A stretch of 64,000 nucleotides of DNA. Origin: G963677325 sp963677325 (GTDB lineage Bacteria; Bacteroidota; Bacteroidia; Bacteroidales; Prolixibacteraceae). How positions within the stretch are numbered: the stretch's first letter is position 1; every line of letters begins with the position of its first letter. The notes under the pieces are model-generated. The model ran no database searches. It saw only the letters and a list, made by a program, of their open reading frames with translations, and had not been told where the DNA came from. A program made the translations under genes and the position numbers. The stretch covers positions 372,001 through 436,000 of the forward strand of contig CAXXGM010000003.1 of assembly GCA_963677325.2 (NCBI GenBank), written 5' to 3'. Positions 60,385-64,000 of the stretch are shown piece after piece.

Positions 60385-61575
60385 ATGTACGGGAAAATAA
60401 AGGATCATCTTCTTTCGGAACTGAAAAACATCCGCGAAGCCGGGCTTTATAAAAATGAACGAATCATTGTATCTCCTCAGGATGCAGTGATAAAACTTGA
60501 CTCAGGTAAAGAAGTTTTAAACTTCTGTGCCAACAATTACCTGGGGCTTTCGAATCATCCCGAACTGATCCAGGCGGCTAAAGAGGGCCTCGATTCTCAC
60601 GGTTACGGGATGTCGTCCGTGCGTTTTATCTGCGGGACCACCGATTTGCATAAACAGCTTGAGGGAAAAGTGGCCGGATTCTTCGGTACCGATGATACCA
60701 TATTATATGCTGCTTGTTTTGATGCCAATGGAGGCTTGTTTGAATCCCTGTTATCCGAACAGGATGCCATTATCTCCGATTCGCTCAATCATGCCTCCAT
60801 TATAGATGGGGTAAGGCTCTGCAAAGCAAAACGGTACCGTTACAATAATGCTGATATGGGCGATCTTGAGAAGCAATTGCAGGAGGCTAAGGACGCACGT
60901 TTCAGGATTGTCGCCACCGACGGCGTTTTCTCGATGGACGGAAATGTCGCACCTCTTGATGAAATTGTACGGTTAGCCCGTCAATACGATGCTCTGGTAA
61001 TGGTTGACGAAAGCCATTCTGCTGGTGTTGTGGGTAATACAGGGCGCGGCGTTACCGAAAAATTTAATCTAAGGGGAGAAGTCGATATCATTACCGGTAC
61101 CCTTGGCAAATCTTTTGGCGGAGCCATCGGAGGATTTACTACCGGCCGAAAAGAGATCATCGAGCTTCTGCGTCAGCGCTCAAGGCCTTATCTTTTCTCC
61201 AATTCATTGCCTCCCATGGTGGTAAAAGCTGGAATCCGCATGTTTGATATGATGACCGAAACAACCGAGCTTCAGGACCGTTTGCACCGCAATACCGACT
61301 ATTTTGTAACCCGCATCAAAGAAGCAGGATTTGACATCAAGCCAACCCAGTCCGCCATTTGTGCAGTGATGCTGTATGATGCCAAACTATCGCAGGATTT
61401 TGCTGCCCGTCTTTTGGATGAAGGAATTTACGTCACCGGATTTTATTATCCTGTCGTTCCTCAAGGCCAGGCCCGTATTCGTGTTCAGCTCTCTGCCGCC
61501 CACAAAACAGAACATCTGCATAAGGCAATTGAAGCATTCAAAAAAGTGGGGAAAGATCTTGGAGTACTGAAATAA
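60385..61575 (+). CDS. kbl: Glycine C-acetyltransferase (2-amino-3-ketobutyrate CoA ligase)
   Basis: A PLP enzyme of the alpha-oxoamine synthase group that cleaves 2-amino-3-ketobutyrate with CoA into glycine and acetyl-CoA in threonine breakdown. NFCANNYLGLSNHPEL, YGMSSVRFICGTTDLHKQLE, DSLNHASIIDGVRL, VMVDESHSAGVVG and the PLP lysine in TGTLGKSFGG (about residue 241) are clear. GTTDLHKQLE and the 396-residue length favour Kbl over serine palmitoyltransferase-like relatives. No threonine dehydrogenase is next to it. Confidence 0.9.
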   Translation: MYGKIKDHLLSELKNIREAGLYKNERIIVSPQDAVIKLDSGKEVLNFCANNYLGLSNHPELIQAAKEGLDSHGYGMSSVRFICGTTDLHKQLEGKVAGFFGTDDTILYAACFDANGGLFESLLSEQDAIISDSLNHASIIDGVRLCKAKRYRYNNADMGDLEKQLQEAKDARFRIVATDGVFSMDGNVAPLDEIVRLARQYDALVMVDESHSAGVVGNTGRGVTEKFNLRGEVDIITGTLGKSFGGAIGGFTTGRKEIIELLRQRSRPYLFSNSLPPMVVKAGIRMFDMMTETTELQDRLHRNTDYFVTRIKEAGFDIKPTQSAICAVMLYDAKLSQDFAARLLDEGIYVTGFYYPVVPQGQARIRVQLSAAHKTEHLHKAIEAFKKVGKDLGVLK

Positions 61576-61586
61576 GGAAGCTAATC

Positions 61587-61769
61587 ATGAAAAACCTAAG
61601 AATAAAAGAGAAAAAAAAGGACCCTCAAAGTTGGGTAACACCTGGTAATTCTCTCAGTCAGGAAGAATTTTTGAATGGAATAAAAGAAGCTGAAACAGGA
61701 CCTTACCATTCTGTTCAGGAGTCAATGGCCAATTTTGATCAATGGATTAAATCAAGAGAAAAGAACTAA
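61587..61769 (+). CDS. Small antitoxin-like protein
   Basis: 60 residues, very basic at the N-terminus, then SLSQEEFLNGIKEAETGPYHSVQESMANFDQWIKSR. The xxEEFLxxIxxAExG pattern resembles small antitoxins that accompany RelE-type toxins in Bacteroidota, but no toxin gene follows. It starts 11 bases after kbl. Role inferred only. Confidence 0.5.
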   Translation: MKNLRIKEKKKDPQSWVTPGNSLSQEEFLNGIKEAETGPYHSVQESMANFDQWIKSREKN

Positions 61770-61850
61770 GGTCTTCTTTTTATAAGATTGCATCCATTTT
61801 TGATTCACTTCCTGATTTTGATTTATTATCTTTATATACAATTATATGAG

Positions 61851-62066
61851 GTGATAGATTTCAGAAAAATAATAACGATTGAATCTGGGAAAAGAGGAGG
61901 AAGACCTTGCATCATAGGGATGAGGAATACAGTATACGATATTCTCTCAGGGCTTTCTTCTGGAATGACACAAGCCAAAATCATTGAGGAATACCGTGAA
62001 TGACAAACCGAAGACATCCTTGCTGCATTAGATTGTGCAGCAGATAAGAAAATAAATCCATTCTGA
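61851..62066 (+). pseudogene. DUF433 (VapB45-like antitoxin) gene with an internal stop
   Basis: VIDFRKIITIESGKRGGRPCIIGMRNTVYDILSGLSSGMTQAKIIEEYRE is the DUF433 core (GKPxIxGTR, then LAxGMxxExI). A TGA at 62001-62003 interrupts it, after which the same frame continues QTEDILAALDCAADKK to a second stop at 62066, the usual end of the family. The start is GTG at 61851. No PIN-like toxin (DUF5615) follows. Single-base change or sequencing error. Confidence 0.6.
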
Positions 62067-62149
62067 ATTTCTAATTGTTCAAAGAACGTTTCACAAAACG
62101 GAAAATATCTAATTCAATTTACATGAGCGTAGATTGACTCATATCTTCT

Positions 62150-62220
62150 TCATATTGTCTGTACATTGTCTGTACACTTGCTGTGCACTGACTGTACCAA
62201 AATTGTACAGCCAGTGTACA
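62150..62220. promoter_or_regulatory. CTGTAC repeat and 16-bp inverted repeat upstream of galE
   Basis: TGTCTGTACA occurs twice (62156-62178). TGTGCACTGACTGTAC (62182-62197) and GTACAGCCAGTGTACA (62205-62220) are inverted with two mismatches around CAAAATT. It looks like a multi-site regulator binding region about 150 bases before galE. Confidence 0.4.
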
Positions 62221-62371
62221 GTTAAAGATCAATAATTGTCCAGTCAATCCTGTTCAAATACGGACCTGATACTTTTCAGAAAGTTTCAAAAGAGAGGTCA
62301 TGATAATTATGGAGGTTCATGATTTGAATATTATTAATTGTATTTTTGGATCTTCTGAAAAAACTTGAATA

Positions 62372-63397
62372 ATGGGACGTAAATTATTGGTTACCGGCGG
62401 AACCGGATACATTGGTTCCCACACAGTTGTGGAACTGCAAGCTGCCGGATATGAGGTTGTAATTATAGACGACCTTTCCAACTCTTCGGCTGAGGTGGTT
62501 GATAAGATTGAAAAGATTAGCGGCATCAGGCCCGCTTTCGAGGAATTCAACCTCCAGGATTTAAACAGGCTGGAGGCTTTTTTTGAAAAAAACAGTGGGA
62601 TTGAAGCAATCGTTCATTTTGCCGCATTCAAGGCGGTGGGCGAATCCGTTGAAAAACCAATGATGTATTATCGCAACAATCTGATTTCCCTGATGAACCT
62701 GCTGGATTGCATGAAGAAATACAAGGTTGGTAATTTCGTATTTTCATCTTCCTGCACGGTCTATGGTCAGCCAGATCAACTTCCTGTAACAGAGGAAACT
62801 CCTAAAAAGCCTGCTGAATCACCTTACGGGAATACAAAAGCAATGAGTGAAGACATCATCCGCGATTTTGTGAATGCCACCAAGGGGATGAATGCCATTG
62901 TCCTTCGCTATTTCAATCCAATTGGCGCCCATCCTTCGGCTTTGATTGGCGAACTGCCACGGGGAGTTCCTAATAACCTGGTGCCTTTTATAACCCAGAC
63001 CGCGGCTGGCATCAGAGAACAGCTCAGCGTCTTTGGCGATGATTACAACACCCCTGACGGTAGCTGTATCCGGGACTTCATCAACGTGGTCGATCTGGCC
63101 AAAGCACATGTGGTTGCTATTGGGAGGTTGCTTGACAGCAAAAATCAAAAGGCTTATGAATATTTCAATATCGGTACCGGCAATGGAGCTTCGGTTTTGG
63201 AGCTTATTAAAACTTTCGAATCGGCTACAGGGGTAAAACTCAACTATAAAATTGTTAGCCGCCGCGCAGGTGACATCGAAAAAATATGGGCCGATACTTC
63301 CAAAGCCAATAATGTACTTGGTTGGAAAGCTGGGGAAACATTATCCGACACGCTTTTATCAGCCTGGAATTGGGAGAAAGGGCTGAGAAGGAATTAG
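62372..63397 (+). CDS. galE: UDP-glucose 4-epimerase
   Basis: Interconverts UDP-glucose and UDP-galactose. The NAD-binding start is VTGGTGYIGSHTVVEL; the catalytic set is SSSCTVYG (Ser/Thr) and SPYGNTKAMSE (Tyr-xxx-Lys). NPIGAHPSALIGE and GTGNGASVLELI are typical of true GalE. Length 341 residues. It starts with ATG after an AT-rich gap and is followed by a palindromic repeat block. Confidence 0.94.
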   Translation: MGRKLLVTGGTGYIGSHTVVELQAAGYEVVIIDDLSNSSAEVVDKIEKISGIRPAFEEFNLQDLNRLEAFFEKNSGIEAIVHFAAFKAVGESVEKPMMYYRNNLISLMNLLDCMKKYKVGNFVFSSSCTVYGQPDQLPVTEETPKKPAESPYGNTKAMSEDIIRDFVNATKGMNAIVLRYFNPIGAHPSALIGELPRGVPNNLVPFITQTAAGIREQLSVFGDDYNTPDGSCIRDFINVVDLAKAHVVAIGRLLDSKNQKAYEYFNIGTGNGASVLELIKTFESATGVKLNYKIVSRRAGDIEKIWADTSKANNVLGWKAGETLSDTLLSAWNWEKGLRRN

Positions 63398-63556
63398 GCT
63401 TTTGACTTTTGACTATAGGCTATAGACTGAAGGCTGAAGGGGAATTGTCAATAATTGCGAAACTGGAATTTGAATAACATCTAAATAATAATTAAATGAA
63501 AAACGGCTGAAGATGTCAGGTTTCCCTGACCTTCAGCCTAAAGTCTAATGTCTAAA
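63395..63556. repeat. Dispersed TTTAGGCT-type repeats and hairpin after galE (copies 4 and 5)
   Basis: TTAGGCTTTTGACTTTTG and TAGACTGAAGGCTGAAGG (63395-63440) face CTTCAGCCTAAAGTCTAATG (63531-63550). A hairpin with arms GGCTGAAG-AT-GTCAGG (63505-63520) and CCTGACCTTCAGCC (63525-63538) lies between, with no T-run. Confidence 0.6.
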
Positions 63557-63565
63557 CACCTTACT

Positions 63566-64000
63566 ATGGCAGAAGAAAAGAAAGAGAAATGGACAACCTG
63601 GCTTGCAATTTCCACTGTTGTTATTGTGGTTTGTGCTACCCTTTCCACTTTTAAGGGCGGGGGTTACAGCAACAAGTCTTTAATGAATCAGACCAGCGCT
63701 TCGGATCAGTGGGCTTTTTATCAATCCAAGAGCATGAAAGGTTACAATTTTGAATTGCAGAAGGATAATCTTGAACTGCAAAGTGAACTCATAAAAAATT
63801 CGGTTCCTGATCTGGTTGCCAAATATCAGGCTAAGATGGATTCCTATGCTAAGAAAATACAACAGTATGAGAGCGAAAAAGCCGATATAATGAAAAAGGC
63901 AAAAGAATTCGAGGCTTTACGCGATGGGGCAAAACGGCATGCTTCATCTTTCGGTATTGCGGTGATTTTTCTGCAGATTTCGATTCTGCTCTCTTCGATT
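63566..64000 (+). CDS. DUF4337-like membrane protein (partial, runs off the window)
   Basis: MAEEKKEKWTTWLAISTVV then a membrane helix (VVIVVCATLSTFKGGGYSNK), SASDQWAFYQSKSMKGYNFEL, a long charged coiled coil and a second helix start (ASSFGIAVIFLQISILLSSI). This resembles the DUF4337 family. Function unknown. The 3' end lies outside the window. Confidence 0.75.
   Translation, partial: MAEEKKEKWTTWLAISTVVIVVCATLSTFKGGGYSNKSLMNQTSASDQWAFYQSKSMKGYNFELQKDNLELQSELIKNSVPDLVAKYQAKMDSYAKKIQQYESEKADIMKKAKEFEALRDGAKRHASSFGIAVIFLQISILLSSI

Overview
The window is chromosomal DNA from a member of the Bacteroidota, most likely a Bacteroidales-like anaerobe or environmental relative. The pointers are: promoters of the TAnnTTTG type with no Shine-Dalgarno rule, the ileS-dksA(TraR)-lspA gene string, a eukaryote-like IleRS, GTP-type PEPCK, NADP-GDH, the LolA/FtsK pair, SxPSR-type sulfatase, AbiEii/DUF6922-like and DUF3843-like proteins, and AT-rich intergenic DNA full of short palindromes. 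No rRNA, tRNA or CRISPR array was seen.

Positions 1-12000 are an accessory, defence-like island. In order it holds: a Fic protein; a frameshifted DUF3843-like gene; a frameshifted AbiEii-type nucleotidyltransferase with its small partner; an internally deleted Eco57I-like restriction-modification gene; an OLD-like ATPase-TOPRIM gene paired with a Schlafen/AlbA_2 gene; a second decayed copy of the same restriction gene's 3' end; a two-helix membrane protein; a GmrSD-like DUF262/HNH nuclease paired with a cytosolic 5'-nucleotidase; and a YoeB-type toxin-antitoxin pair. Two modules look like cassettes: the ATPase/AlbA pair lies between two copies of the same restriction-gene end, and the GmrSD/5'-nucleotidase pair lies between 18-bp direct repeats.

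Positions 12000-27000 are housekeeping genes mixed with mobile DNA: a zinc/manganese ABC transporter, yidD, a ferredoxin-NADP reductase-like protein, rlmN, tadA, aspS, dusB and a Mut7-C protein. A complete group II intron sits just upstream of tadA. A complete IS4-family element lies at 22950-24387, and a 128-bp MITE with nearly the same terminal repeats lies upstream of aspS. The gaps carry many palindromic low-complexity repeats.

Positions 27000-54900 are mostly core genes: ileS-dksA-lspA, a hexuronate-type MFS transporter, leuS, gdhA, tatD, asparaginase, an LtaS-like sulfatase, pckG, an aminotransferase, an XRE-cupin regulator, xerD, aroQ, lolA, ftsK and a secreted sulfatase. Many have clear intrinsic terminators.

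Positions 54900-64000 hold a molybdenum hydroxylase locus (xdhC-mocA, 2Fe-2S subunit, molybdopterin subunit) split by a GxxExxY gene inside inverted repeats, followed by kbl, two small antitoxin-like genes (one with a stop), galE and the start of a DUF4337-like gene.

Four single-base deletions, three of them in runs of four identical bases, break otherwise intact genes, including essential ftsK. This suggests consensus errors in the assembly, so the broken genes here should not be read as decayed without checking.
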